From Bacillota bacterium (GTDB taxonomy: Bacteria > Bacillota > Clostridia > Tissierellales > Tissierellaceae): a stretch of 41,556 nucleotides of DNA. A program made the position numbers and the translations under genes. Below the pieces are notes generated by a model, which saw only the letters and a program-made list of their open reading frames with translations, did no database searches and had not been told where the DNA came from. The stretch's first letter is position 1. Every line of letters starts with the position of its first letter. Positions 8,251 to 15,851 of the stretch are shown in pieces. The stretch lies in assembly GCA_030602225.1 (NCBI GenBank), contig JAUWAD010000008.1, forward strand, positions 1-41,556. The letters are read 5' to 3'.

Positions 8251-9528
8251 ATGAAATTTGAATTTGAATTCCCTGATATAGGCGAAGGAATACACGAAGG
8301 TATTATAACCAAATGGTTAGTCAAAGAAGGAGATGAAGTATCTGAAGGGGAGTCCATTGTTGAAGTGGAAACTGATAAGGTTACCACAGAAATACCATCC
8401 CCACGTTCTGGCAAGATATTAAATCTTATGGCTAATAAGGGAGATACAATAAATGTAGGCAGTGTTTTTGTAACCATACAAACTGGTGATTCTTCAGCTA
8501 ATGATGAAGAAATGGAAAAAGAAACAGAATCTGTTGAAGAAGAAACCGCTGGTGTTGTGGGAGAGGTAGTTTCATCTTCAATGGTAATACCACCAAGCGA
8601 TGAAATAAGAAAAGAATCAGATGAAAAATCCACAGGTGAGAAAGTACTAGCAACTCCAGTTGCAAGAAAACTTGCCAAGGATCTTAATGTTGAGATTAAC
8701 AATATTAAAGGCACTGGTCCAAATGGCAGAATTATGAAGGATGATATATATAGAGCTCATGAATCAATAGAAAAGATAGGCAATGTGGTTGCACAGCCTA
8801 GGAAGGATACAAAATTAATAGTAGATGATGAAAATGTAGAAAGAATTAGACTCACAAAAATCAGAAAGACCATATCACAGAAGATGTCTCAATCCAGATT
8901 TACCATCCCTCATACTACAGCTATGGATGAGGTGGATATATCTAAACTCTATGAGTTTAGGAAAAAATATAAGGACATATTAATGGATGAAGTTAATCTA
9001 ACCTATCTTCCTTTTATTATTAAGGCTACCATTGTTGCTTTAAATAAATTCCCTGAATTTAATGCCAGTCTTGATGAAGAAAACGATGAATTGGTCCTAA
9101 AGAAATTCTATAATATTGGGATTGCTACAGACACTCAAAGGGGCTTGATGGTACCAGTTATAAAGAATGCCGATAGATTAAGCATTACTGAATTGGCAAA
9201 AGCTATTGAAGATTTAAGCAATAGGGCTAAAGAGAATAGAATTGAACTATCTGAACTTAAAGGTGGATCCTTCTCCATTACAAACTATGGTTCCATTGGA
9301 GGATATTTTGGAATTCCAATAATAAACTATCCTGAATCAGCCATATTAGGATTAGGTAGAATTACGAAAAAACCAGTCGTAAAAGATGATGAAATAGTAA
9401 TTGCACATATACTACCATTATCATTGTCTTATGATCATAGAATAATTGATGGAGCTAGTGGAGCTAGATTCTTGAATTTAATGAAGGAACTCCTATCTGA
9501 CCCTGAAATGCTTCTTTTGAAGTCATAG
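8251..9528 (+). CDS. pdhC: Dihydrolipoamide acyltransferase E2 component
   Basis: A 425-residue E2 core protein that moves the acyl group from E1 to CoA. One lipoyl domain (residues 1-76) carries the lipoylated lysine K43 in VEVETDKVTTEIPSP. An acidic linker rich in Glu/Ser follows, then the E1/E3-binding domain around residues 133-168 (TPVARKLAKDL, GTGPNGRIMKDDI). The acyltransferase domain occupies about residues 195-425, with QKMSQSRFTIPHTTAMDEVD and the catalytic DHRIIDG (H396, D400). Only one lipoyl domain is present, as in most Gram-positive E2s. It lies 14 nt after E1 beta with its own AGAGGAGAG ribosome site. Acyl specificity (acetyl or branched) cannot be read directly. Confidence 0.94.
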   Translation: MKFEFEFPDIGEGIHEGIITKWLVKEGDEVSEGESIVEVETDKVTTEIPSPRSGKILNLMANKGDTINVGSVFVTIQTGDSSANDEEMEKETESVEEETAGVVGEVVSSSMVIPPSDEIRKESDEKSTGEKVLATPVARKLAKDLNVEINNIKGTGPNGRIMKDDIYRAHESIEKIGNVVAQPRKDTKLIVDDENVERIRLTKIRKTISQKMSQSRFTIPHTTAMDEVDISKLYEFRKKYKDILMDEVNLTYLPFIIKATIVALNKFPEFNASLDEENDELVLKKFYNIGIATDTQRGLMVPVIKNADRLSITELAKAIEDLSNRAKENRIELSELKGGSFSITNYGSIGGYFGIPIINYPESAILGLGRITKKPVVKDDEIVIAHILPLSLSYDHRIIDGASGARFLNLMKELLSDPEMLLLKS

Positions 9529-9543
9529 AGATGAGGTGTGAAA

Positions 9544-10923
9544 ATGGAAAAGTTTGATATTGCAGTTATTGGTGGCGGTCCCGGAGGTTATGTATCAGCA
9601 ATTAAAGCCTCCCAGATGGGAGCCAAGGTCGTTCTAATAGAAAAGGATAAACCTGGTGGGTTATGCTTAAACTGGGGATGTATCCCCACTAAGACCATGC
9701 TAATAACCGCTAAACACTATAGAGATATCCTTAAAAGTCGCGAATTTGGAATAACAGGCATTGATACTACTAATATCAATGTGGATTGGGACCTGTTATT
9801 GAAGAGAAAAGACAAGGTTGTTGAAAAGTTGGTTTCTGGAATTAATATGTTATTTAAGAAAAACAATATAGAGTATATTAATGGTGAGGCAGAAGTATTA
9901 TCTTCCAACGAGCTTATGGTTAATAATAAAACCATAAGCTACAAGAATCTAATTGTTGCAACAGGTGCCAGCTCAAAACTTCCTGAGATTCAAGGTATAG
10001 ATAAAGGTATTATAGAAGGATCGTTTATTGATCACAAAGGTATCTACAGCTTAGATAAAAGACCTGATGAAGTGGTAATTCTAGGAAGTGAAGTTTATGC
10101 AGTGGAATTTGCAACTCTTTTCAATGCAATAGGCTCCAAGGTAACTATATTAACAGATAAAACCTCCCTTCTTACTTCATTTGACTTAGAACTATCCACT
10201 TTACTTGAAAGACAACTAAAGAAGGATGGAGTTAAGATAGTTAATGCAGCTAACACTATGGTGTTTGATGGAAATAGCTTAACCTATGTTAGAAAAGAAA
10301 AGGAACATAGCATATCTGCTGATAAATTCATCTATCTATCAGGTCTTAAAGCAAATACTGAGTCTTTAAATAAACTAAATCTTAATCTAAATGATAGAGG
10401 TTTTATCAAGGTTGATGAAAGTTTACGAACGAATATCAAAAACATTTATGCTGTGGGAGATGTAAATGGGAATCTACCCCTTGCCCATGTTGCTTCAACT
10501 GAAGGTATTGTTGCAGTTGAAACTATAATGGGAATTGATAGCAAAATGGATTACAACCTATCCCCTAGGGTAGTATATTCATTCCCTGAAATTGCCAGTG
10601 TTGGAATAACAGAAGAATTAGCTAAAAAAAGAGGTTTAGATTTCAGTGTTGGAAAATTCCCCATGGCAGCCAATGGAATGGCCATAGCCGAAAGTGAAAC
10701 CAATGGATTTGTTAAAATTGTCTCTGATAATAAATACGGGGAGATTGTAGGAGTTCAAATAGCATCAAGTATTGCATCTGAAATGATTTCAAAAGCTGCA
10801 GCTTTGATGCAAATGGAAGCTACTGTTTATGATCTCATTAAGACAATTCATCCTCATCCAACTTTCTCAGAAACAATATTAGAAGCAGCCTTAGGAGCAG
10901 TTGATAAACCCATTCATATATAG
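9544..10923 (+). CDS. lpdA: Dihydrolipoamide dehydrogenase E3 component
   Basis: A 459-residue flavoprotein disulfide reductase that reoxidises the E2 dihydrolipoyl group with NAD+. The FAD-binding start (VIGGGPGGYVSAIKASQMGA) and redox-active disulfide (GGLCLNWGCIPTK, CxxxxC) are intact, as are the second FAD contact (NIYAVGDV) and the C-terminal catalytic His-Glu region (IHPHPTFSETILEAA). Odd: the NAD motif normally GxGxxG reads GSEVYA (residues 181-186), and the usual GRRPNT segment reads GLKANT. The fold is kept but cofactor affinity may differ. ATG 9544 is chosen because GAGG at 9533-9536 is 7 nt away; the upstream GTG 9538 is too close to it. Last gene of the operon. Confidence 0.93.
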   Translation: MEKFDIAVIGGGPGGYVSAIKASQMGAKVVLIEKDKPGGLCLNWGCIPTKTMLITAKHYRDILKSREFGITGIDTTNINVDWDLLLKRKDKVVEKLVSGINMLFKKNNIEYINGEAEVLSSNELMVNNKTISYKNLIVATGASSKLPEIQGIDKGIIEGSFIDHKGIYSLDKRPDEVVILGSEVYAVEFATLFNAIGSKVTILTDKTSLLTSFDLELSTLLERQLKKDGVKIVNAANTMVFDGNSLTYVRKEKEHSISADKFIYLSGLKANTESLNKLNLNLNDRGFIKVDESLRTNIKNIYAVGDVNGNLPLAHVASTEGIVAVETIMGIDSKMDYNLSPRVVYSFPEIASVGITEELAKKRGLDFSVGKFPMAANGMAIAESETNGFVKIVSDNKYGEIVGVQIASSIASEMISKAAALMQMEATVYDLIKTIHPHPTFSETILEAALGAVDKPIHI

Positions 10924-10952
10924 AAAAAGCCACAATTCAATGTGGCTTTTTC
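10923..10952. terminator. Bidirectional terminator after lpdA
   Basis: An 11-bp perfect stem AAAAAGCCACA (10924-10934) / TGTGGCTTTTT (10941-10951) with a 6-nt loop, flanked by A and T tracts that serve both lpdA and the convergent rsgA. Confidence 0.92.
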
Positions 10953-10958
10953 CATGCA

Positions 10959-12008
10959 TTATCTATTCTTATACAACATCTTCTGTTCCTTATTAATAGC
11001 TTTCCACTTGGCTTTTTCCTCTAACTTAATCTTTATTTCTTCCTTGGATTTTGCATACCTTGCTTCCTTCTTAAGTTTCTGATAACTATTCCACCTCTCA
11101 TAGCTAAGCTCTCCAGTATCTAGAGCTTCTCTAACTGCACATCCTGGTTCCTTTTCATGGGAACAATCCTTAAATCTACACAGTTTTGACAGATCATCAA
11201 TATCTTCAAATGCTCGATTCAAGCCGGAATCAGCCTTCCACAACTCCAATTCCCTCATTCCTGGTGTGTCAATTATCATTAACCCAGATTCTAAAAAAAT
11301 CATCTGTCTATGGGTTGTTGTATGCTTGCCCTTTGCATCATCTTCACGAATTTCATTAACCTTCATTACATTTTTGCCTGCCAATGCGTTAACCAGTGAA
11401 GATTTCCCAACTCCAGAAGAACCTAACAGTACGATAGTTGAGTCTTCTTTTAAATACTTTCTTAAATCCTCTATCCCTTCCATGGTATATGAGCTAACAG
11501 GGAAAATATCTACCCCAAAGGCAATTTCATTTATTTCATCCATATATCTACTTATATCATCACAAATATCTGATTTTGTAAGCACAATTACTGGTACTCC
11601 TCCACTTTCCCAAGCAGACACTAAATATCTATCCAATCTCTTTAAGTTAAACTCCTTGTTAAGAGAAGTCAATATCAGTACGTAATCAAAATTACTTGCA
11701 ACCACTTGTTGGGTCCTATTAAATGAATCCAGTCTTGAAAACAGACTAAACCTATCAAGAACCTTAATAATTAAATCCTCCCCTGAAGGATTGTAATTCA
11801 ATACCACGAAATCTCCCACAGCTGGGAAAGTTACATCATAGTTATAAAAAATTCCTGATTTAAGATGTGCTCTTCTTTCCCCGTTTTCACAAATTACCAT
11901 ATACATACCTTTGTGTACTTCAGTCACACGTCCAATTATAACTGTATCACTTAATTTAATTCCTTCTAATTTCTCCATGAAATTATACTTTTCAATTCCA
12001 AACCTCAT
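10959..12008 (-). CDS. rsgA: Ribosome small-subunit-dependent GTPase A
   Basis: A 349-residue circularly permuted GTPase that checks late 30S subunit assembly. Domain order: N-terminal OB fold (residues about 18-90), then the permuted G domain with G4 TKSD (144-147) before G1 GSSGVGKSS (196-204) and G3 DTPG (247-250), then the C-terminal zinc finger with ligands C277, C282, H284 and C290 (LCRFKDCSHEKEPGC). I choose ATG 12008: GGAGG is 5 nt upstream, whereas the TTG at 12020 overlaps that site. It is preceded by a leader of about 200 nt with its own consensus promoter, short ORF and terminator-like hairpin, suggesting attenuated expression. Confidence 0.96.
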   Translation of the reverse strand: MRFGIEKYNFMEKLEGIKLSDTVIIGRVTEVHKGMYMVICENGERRAHLKSGIFYNYDVTFPAVGDFVVLNYNPSGEDLIIKVLDRFSLFSRLDSFNRTQQVVASNFDYVLILTSLNKEFNLKRLDRYLVSAWESGGVPVIVLTKSDICDDISRYMDEINEIAFGVDIFPVSSYTMEGIEDLRKYLKEDSTIVLLGSSGVGKSSLVNALAGKNVMKVNEIREDDAKGKHTTTHRQMIFLESGLMIIDTPGMRELELWKADSGLNRAFEDIDDLSKLCRFKDCSHEKEPGCAVREALDTGELSYERWNSYQKLKKEARYAKSKEEIKIKLEEKAKWKAINKEQKMLYKNR

Positions 12009-12052
12009 TATAGCCTCCAATTACAATAATAGATTTATCTAAAAAAGAGCAC

Positions 12053-12089
12053 AAAAAAGCGCAGTATTAACCAATTAGTTATACTACGC
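12053..12089 (-). terminator. Intrinsic terminator between the leader ORF and rsgA
   Basis: On the minus strand GCGTAGTATAAC (12089-12078) pairs with GTTAATACTGCGC (12071-12059), 12 pairs with one bulge and one G-U, loop of 6, followed directly by six T (12058-12053). On the plus strand the wobble becomes a C-A mismatch, so the hairpin is better on the minus strand. It could also catch rarD read-through. Confidence 0.8.
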
Positions 12090-12144
12090 AAAAATTCATA
12101 GTTAGCTCTAACTTCAGATAGGTTAAACATATTCATTGCACTAT

Positions 12145-12177
12145 TTAATTATTAAACACCTCTAATAATATTTTCAT
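12145..12177 (-). CDS. Short leader peptide ORF upstream of rsgA (MKILLEVFNN)
   Basis: Ten codons, ATG at 12177 to TAA at 12145. The AGGAGGG ribosome site (12191-12185) is 7 nt from this ATG, a near-ideal arrangement, and the ORF is the first start behind a perfect promoter. It is too short to be an enzyme; such ORFs are typical of attenuator leaders. A competing ATG at 12184 touches the Shine-Dalgarno and is unlikely. Translation is inferred from the signals only. Confidence 0.45.
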   Translation of the reverse strand: MKILLEVFNN

Positions 12178-12213
12178 AATACATCCCTCCTATCTACTAC
12201 TGTACCAAAATAA

Positions 12214-12242
12214 ATTATAATACTCTTAAACTTCTTTGTCAA
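12214..12242 (-). promoter_or_regulatory. Perfect consensus sigma-A promoter for the rsgA leader
   Basis: On the minus strand TTGACA (12242-12237), a 17-nt spacer, then TATAAT (12219-12214). Both hexamers and the spacing are the exact housekeeping consensus, placed 9 nt after the rarD stop and reading toward rsgA. Confidence 0.9.
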
Positions 12243-12250
12243 ATGATAAG

Positions 12251-13141
12251 TTACGCCTCCGCTGTTTTTAGCAACTTTAATTGAGAATATATGAATAATC
12301 CCAAAGCAGCCCAAATAAACGAAAATCCTATTAGTGAAGATAAGTCAAAGGCTTCCTTGAAAACAAATACACCTATGAAAAGAGCAATGGTTGGTGAAAG
12401 AAACTGGATGAATCCCAAAACTGATAATGGTAATCGCTTTGCACTTTCAGCATATAGTATTAATGGTGTGGCTGTTGCAATGCCGCTTAGTAAGATCAAT
12501 GGAACTAGGTAGAATGGTAGATTCCCCCTTATACCTATTCCGTTAACTTCAACAAATACCAAGTAGAATAATGAAGGCACTCCAACTATCAATGTTTCAA
12601 AGGCAAGGGCAGTTAATGAATCCCACTTTGATCTTTTCTTTAATAATCCATATACCGAGAAACTGGTTGCCAGAACCAATGCTACCACTGGAACTCTCCC
12701 ATACAATATTGTCTTAACCATTACACCGATTATAGCTAGAAAAAGACCCATTTTCTGCAATTTAGTCATCTTTTCTTTATATACAAGACTCCCAAAGGCA
12801 GTAAGCATTAATGGATTGATATAATATCCAAGACTAGCCTCCACAACAAACCCATTGTTAACAGACCATATATATAACATCCAGTTGATTGATATTGCAA
12901 TTGCAGGGGCAATAAAAAACTTAATGGTTCTTCCATCTTTCATCATCTTTAAAAAGTTCTTCCAATAATTTTTATACACCATTATAAAAACCAAAAAAAC
13001 AAAGGACCACACCACTCTATGGGCAAATATCTGATATGGTGTTATTGCACCTACTAATTTCCAATATAAAGGTAGCATCCCCCACATACCAAAGGATGCT
13101 ACTCCAAGTAATAATCCTAATTTATACTCTCTATTCTCCAT
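12251..13141 (-). CDS. rarD: RarD/EamA-family transporter
   Basis: A 296-residue membrane protein with about ten transmembrane helices in two EamA halves. The N-terminal LGLLLGVASFGMWGMLPLYW and HRVVWSFVFL segments are characteristic of RarD (annotated from its E. coli chloramphenicol-sensitivity link; true substrate unknown, drug/metabolite transporter superfamily). The start ATG 13141 has GAGG 6 nt upstream, within the preceding in-frame ATG 13153 codons, so the shorter product is favoured. Own promoter at 13173-13200. There is no terminator between its stop and the rsgA leader promoter. Confidence 0.9.
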   Translation of the reverse strand: MENREYKLGLLLGVASFGMWGMLPLYWKLVGAITPYQIFAHRVVWSFVFLVFIMVYKNYWKNFLKMMKDGRTIKFFIAPAIAISINWMLYIWSVNNGFVVEASLGYYINPLMLTAFGSLVYKEKMTKLQKMGLFLAIIGVMVKTILYGRVPVVALVLATSFSVYGLLKKRSKWDSLTALAFETLIVGVPSLFYLVFVEVNGIGIRGNLPFYLVPLILLSGIATATPLILYAESAKRLPLSVLGFIQFLSPTIALFIGVFVFKEAFDLSSLIGFSFIWAALGLFIYSQLKLLKTAEA

Positions 13142-13172
13142 ATTATACCTCATTCATAAGTCATTATTATCA

Positions 13173-13200
13173 ATTATACACCTAAGATAAGGATTTGCAA
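13173..13200 (-). promoter_or_regulatory. Promoter of rarD
   Basis: Minus strand TTGCAA (13200-13195), 16-nt spacer, TATAAT (13178-13173), with TG just before the -10 (extended -10). It starts about 25 nt upstream of the chosen rarD ATG. Confidence 0.7.
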
Positions 13201-13211
13201 GAATAAGATTG

Positions 13212-13664
13212 TTATTTTATCTTTTCTCTGTATAAATCTACATATTCAGCTACAGTCATTTTCGAGAATAATCTTTCAAGTAGTTCATATGGAATATTAT
13301 CCATATTCTTAAATCTAATGCAACTCTTTCCCATATCAAGTTTTGTATTCATATACTTTGGATATTCATCCTTAAACCATTTTAAAATTCTATCATCCAT
13401 ATACATACCCATATGATATATTGCAATGTGATTTTTCTGGGATGCAAAACTTAGAAATGGTAGAGGTTCATTAGGTTTTACCTTATAACCTTCTGGAAAA
13501 ATGGATTTTGGTACCACATATCCAATCATGTCATATGATATGGTTTTTTCAAAATCCTTATCCAATGATATATCTGCTATTTCCAATAGTTTATATATAG
13601 CTTTTGCTCTGTCTTCAGGCAGTTTTTCTAAATATTCCTTTATAGAATCCACATCATATCTCAT
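13212..13664 (-). CDS. DUF1801 (YdhG-like) domain protein
   Basis: A 150-residue cytoplasmic protein. The segment from about residue 45 to 120, with DMIGYVVP, LPFLSFASQKNHIAIYHMGMY and MGKSCIRFKNMD, is the DUF1801/YdhG fold (PF08818; related to the iron-chaperone frataxin-like YdhG/Fra). Biochemical role in this lineage is unknown. It starts 3 nt after the stop of the VOC gene, with GAGG inside the end of that gene, so the two are co-translated. A terminator is not evident before the rarD promoter. Confidence 0.85.
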   Translation of the reverse strand: MRYDVDSIKEYLEKLPEDRAKAIYKLLEIADISLDKDFEKTISYDMIGYVVPKSIFPEGYKVKPNEPLPFLSFASQKNHIAIYHMGMYMDDRILKWFKDEYPKYMNTKLDMGKSCIRFKNMDNIPYELLERLFSKMTVAEYVDLYREKIK

Positions 13665-13667
13665 AAT

Positions 13668-14072
13668 TTAGTCCTCATGACTAAACTGCCAGATTACGCC
13701 AAATTTATCAATGACTGATCCATATAATTTACTCCAGAAGGTTTCCTGCAACTCCATATCAATCCTTCCACCTTCTTTAAATCTTTCATACAGGTATCTA
13801 ATCTCATCCATATCCTTGCTTACTATGGTCAGACTTATATTATTTCCCATCACAAAATCCATTTCTGGAGAAAAATCAGAAAACATAACAGTAAGTCCAT
13901 GGATATTCAAATAAGTGTGCATAACTAGATCCTTTACATCCTCTCTTAATTCTCCATTATGAGCATCTCCATAAGTCATAATAACTGGTTTTTCAGTTTT
14001 AAATACATCAGCATAAAAATCTACTGCCTCTCTACAATTTCCATTGAAATTTATATAAGGGTTTAATGACAT
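13668..14072 (-). CDS. VOC-superfamily (PhnB/YjdN-like) protein
   Basis: A 134-residue protein with the PhnB-type glyoxalase/bleomycin-resistance fold: NPYINFNGNCREAVDFYADVF at the N-terminus, a central HTYLNIHGLTVMFSDFSPE and the closing LQETFWSKLYGSVIDKFG...WQFS stretch near the C-terminus. Family members lack an agreed reaction; some bind metals or small ligands. Good ribosome site GGAGG 7 nt upstream of ATG 14072. It heads a two-gene unit with the DUF1801 gene and diverges from the GerMN protein gene. Confidence 0.87.
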   Translation of the reverse strand: MSLNPYINFNGNCREAVDFYADVFKTEKPVIMTYGDAHNGELREDVKDLVMHTYLNIHGLTVMFSDFSPEMDFVMGNNISLTIVSKDMDEIRYLYERFKEGGRIDMELQETFWSKLYGSVIDKFGVIWQFSHED

Positions 14073-14201
14073 GAAAATTCCTCCTTTGAATAATTTTTAC
14101 CCCCTACAATAAAAATTTCACTAGTTAAAAAATAAATTAAACCAAATTGTAACCTTATTAATTTGAGATATGGGTAATTATTCATTAGGAGGGGATAAAA
14201 A

Positions 14202-15437
14202 ATGGTAAAACGAAAAGTACTGATTATTCTTATAGTCCTAGCTTTTACTCTTGGAAGTTTCACTGGAGTCTTTAGCCAAGGTTTAGCTGAGTCAATAAGA
14301 GTATTTAGAAATTATGTGACAATTTTTGTTAACGACGAAAAAGTACAGGTAGATAACTTTCTATATAATGGCACAACCTATGTCCCATTAAGATCAATTT
14401 CTGAGATCTTGGAAAAAGAAGTGGGATGGAATCAATATACTAAAGAAGTCACAATAAATGACCCTTACTATGATCTTGATAATCTATCAAAACTTTTACC
14501 AGATGAAGAAGGCTATGCCTGGAATTACTTTGGATTTGCTGAATATGGACACACTATGACTCTAAATAGCATAACTGACACATCAGCAATGAGAACATAT
14601 ACTTTATCAGGTGAAGTCATGGATATGTCAGATGGAGAAAGTGGTTTTGATTTTTCAATAGATTTAAAATACATCATCAAAGGTAACAGTTTGATGCAAG
14701 AAGTTGATTCCCAGGTTATGCTAGATAATGAAATCCCTAAAATCACTCTAATCAAATCTCCCTTGGTACCAGGTAATTACTGGAATCAGAACGTCCAAAA
14801 GAAAAATGGCGAAACAATAACCTTGAGTTCAATGATAACTCAAGTTTCTCTAAGAGAAAATAATGTTAAGGAGTATACTGTTATATATGAAGATAGCTCC
14901 AGCCCTTATTATGAGAAGAGAATCATTAGAGAAGGTGTTGGTGTTGTATCATTTGAAAAGCTAATGACTCTAGGGGGAGATTCGTTTCCAATTGGATATC
15001 AGTTGTATAATGTGAGTGATATAGATCAGACCACAGTAAGTCTATACTTTTCAGATAGCAATGCAGAAAAGGTTGTGAAGGAAACAAGAACTATTGATGT
15101 ATACAATAAGGAATTTGCTTATTACACACTTCTAGAGCTTATAAAAGGTCCTTTTTCAGAAAATCTATACAAGACTATACCTGAAGATACTAGGATATTA
15201 AACCTAATACTAACTGATGGTATTCTGACAATAGATTTCTCCAAGGAATTTATTGAAAATCATTGGGGTGGAGCCGCAGGAGAAAGTATGACCTTGAACT
15301 CTTTAGCTGCAACCATGACTCAATTTGAAACTGTTGATGGTATTAAAATTCTCGTTGAAGGAGAAGGCGATGTAATAATCGAGCATGTTCTCCTTGATGG
15401 GATTATCTATCCAGATCCTAATATGATTCAAAATTAA
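14202..15437 (+). CDS. Exported stalk-domain / GerMN-domain protein
   Basis: A 411-residue exported protein. Residues 1-29 are a Sec signal peptide without a lipobox Cys. Residues about 35-88 form a copper-amine-oxidase-N-like stalk domain (NYVTIFVNDEKVQVDNFLYN, TYVPLRSISEILEKEVGW). A middle region (90-280) of beta-rich unknown sequence follows. The last 120 residues are a GerMN (sporulation/germination) domain: VSLYFSDSNAEKVV, YYTLLELIKGPFSENLYKTI, GILTIDFSKEFIENHWGG, SLAATMTQFETVDGIKILVE. GerMN domains occur in spore-germination GerM and in wall-associated proteins, so a cell-envelope or spore role is likely. RBS AGGAGGGG. A small membrane protein gene follows after 11 nt. Confidence 0.85.
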   Translation: MVKRKVLIILIVLAFTLGSFTGVFSQGLAESIRVFRNYVTIFVNDEKVQVDNFLYNGTTYVPLRSISEILEKEVGWNQYTKEVTINDPYYDLDNLSKLLPDEEGYAWNYFGFAEYGHTMTLNSITDTSAMRTYTLSGEVMDMSDGESGFDFSIDLKYIIKGNSLMQEVDSQVMLDNEIPKITLIKSPLVPGNYWNQNVQKKNGETITLSSMITQVSLRENNVKEYTVIYEDSSSPYYEKRIIREGVGVVSFEKLMTLGGDSFPIGYQLYNVSDIDQTTVSLYFSDSNAEKVVKETRTIDVYNKEFAYYTLLELIKGPFSENLYKTIPEDTRILNLILTDGILTIDFSKEFIENHWGGAAGESMTLNSLAATMTQFETVDGIKILVEGEGDVIIEHVLLDGIIYPDPNMIQN

Positions 15438-15448
15438 GGTTAGACTAT

Positions 15449-15814
15449 ATGAATAAATTCATAGTTTTACTCTTATTGGTTTCAATTCTACTGACAGCTC
15501 TCTTCTTTTTGTACTTTGGGAGTGCTTTGACTCAAGAGGAAAATACCTTGAAAATCCTTTGTTCAATCATTAATCTTCATGTAAAAAATGAAGATAGGAT
15601 GCTGATTGAAAGTGGCGACTTTAATTCCACTTATATATCAAGGACAAGGTATGGATTGAAAGAAGTTATAACATTGAAACTAAATGAAGATGGGTGGTCT
15701 TACAAGGAACAGATGGGTTCCTCCTATGTTTTTGTCAAAGGAGATAATCAAATAATTATTGGTACAAGATTATTTACTAAACACTATTTCCTATGGACAA
15801 TCCCAAAACAATAG
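15449..15814 (+). CDS. Small membrane-anchored protein of unknown function
   Basis: A 121-residue protein with one N-terminal hydrophobic segment (residues 4-24) and a mostly hydrophilic extracytoplasmic remainder, including EVITLKLNEDGWSYKEQMGS. I do not recognise a family. It follows the stalk/GerMN gene by 11 nt and precedes a terminator, so the two form an operon and this product probably acts at the cell surface too. No clear Shine-Dalgarno is visible beyond weak AAGG at 15436-15439, consistent with dependence on upstream translation. Confidence 0.7.
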   Translation: MNKFIVLLLLVSILLTALFFLYFGSALTQEENTLKILCSIINLHVKNEDRMLIESGDFNSTYISRTRYGLKEVITLKLNEDGWSYKEQMGSSYVFVKGDNQIIIGTRLFTKHYFLWTIPKQ

Positions 15815-15819
15815 CCTAA

Positions 15820-15849
15820 AAAGGACATACCCGAAAGGATATGTCCTTT
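15820..15849 (+). terminator. Terminator of the GerMN operon
   Basis: AAAGGACATA (15820-15829) pairs with TATGTCCTTT (15840-15849), extended by CC/GG around a GAAA tetraloop. It also lies at the end of the convergent metallopeptidase gene and may serve both. Confidence 0.85.
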
Positions 15850-15851
15850 AT

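Larger units (their letters stand above)
12035..12207 (-). ncRNA. Structured rsgA leader: candidate attenuator or small RNA
   Basis: Transcription from the consensus promoter at 12214-12242 would start near 12207. The RNA holds, in order: an AGGAGGG Shine-Dalgarno (12191-12185), a 10-codon ORF, CCUAUCU (12122-12116) perfectly complementary to AGAUAGG (12195-12189) overlapping that Shine-Dalgarno, a small GUUAG-AG-CUAAC hairpin (12112-12101), a strong hairpin plus U6 (12089-12053) and a second U6 run (12046-12041). rsgA begins 33 nt later. This layout fits ribosome-controlled attenuation; an independent small RNA of about 155 nt ending at the terminator is the alternative. It matches no riboswitch class I recognise. 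Confidence 0.5.

Noticed and set aside
8226-8714. Minus-strand open frame of 162 codons opposite the E2 lipoyl and linker region
   Set aside because: Ser/Thr-rich low-complexity translation is the mirror of the Glu-rich linker; no ribosome site and no recognisable domain.
12035-12136. Second 33-codon frame in the rsgA leader (MNMFNLSEVRANYEF...)
   Set aside because: No Shine-Dalgarno, and it runs through the terminator hairpin; more likely incidental to the structured leader.
14063-14263. Minus-strand 66-codon frame across the divergent spacer before the GerMN gene
   Set aside because: Overlaps the VOC start region and the signal peptide of the opposite gene, with no ribosome site.
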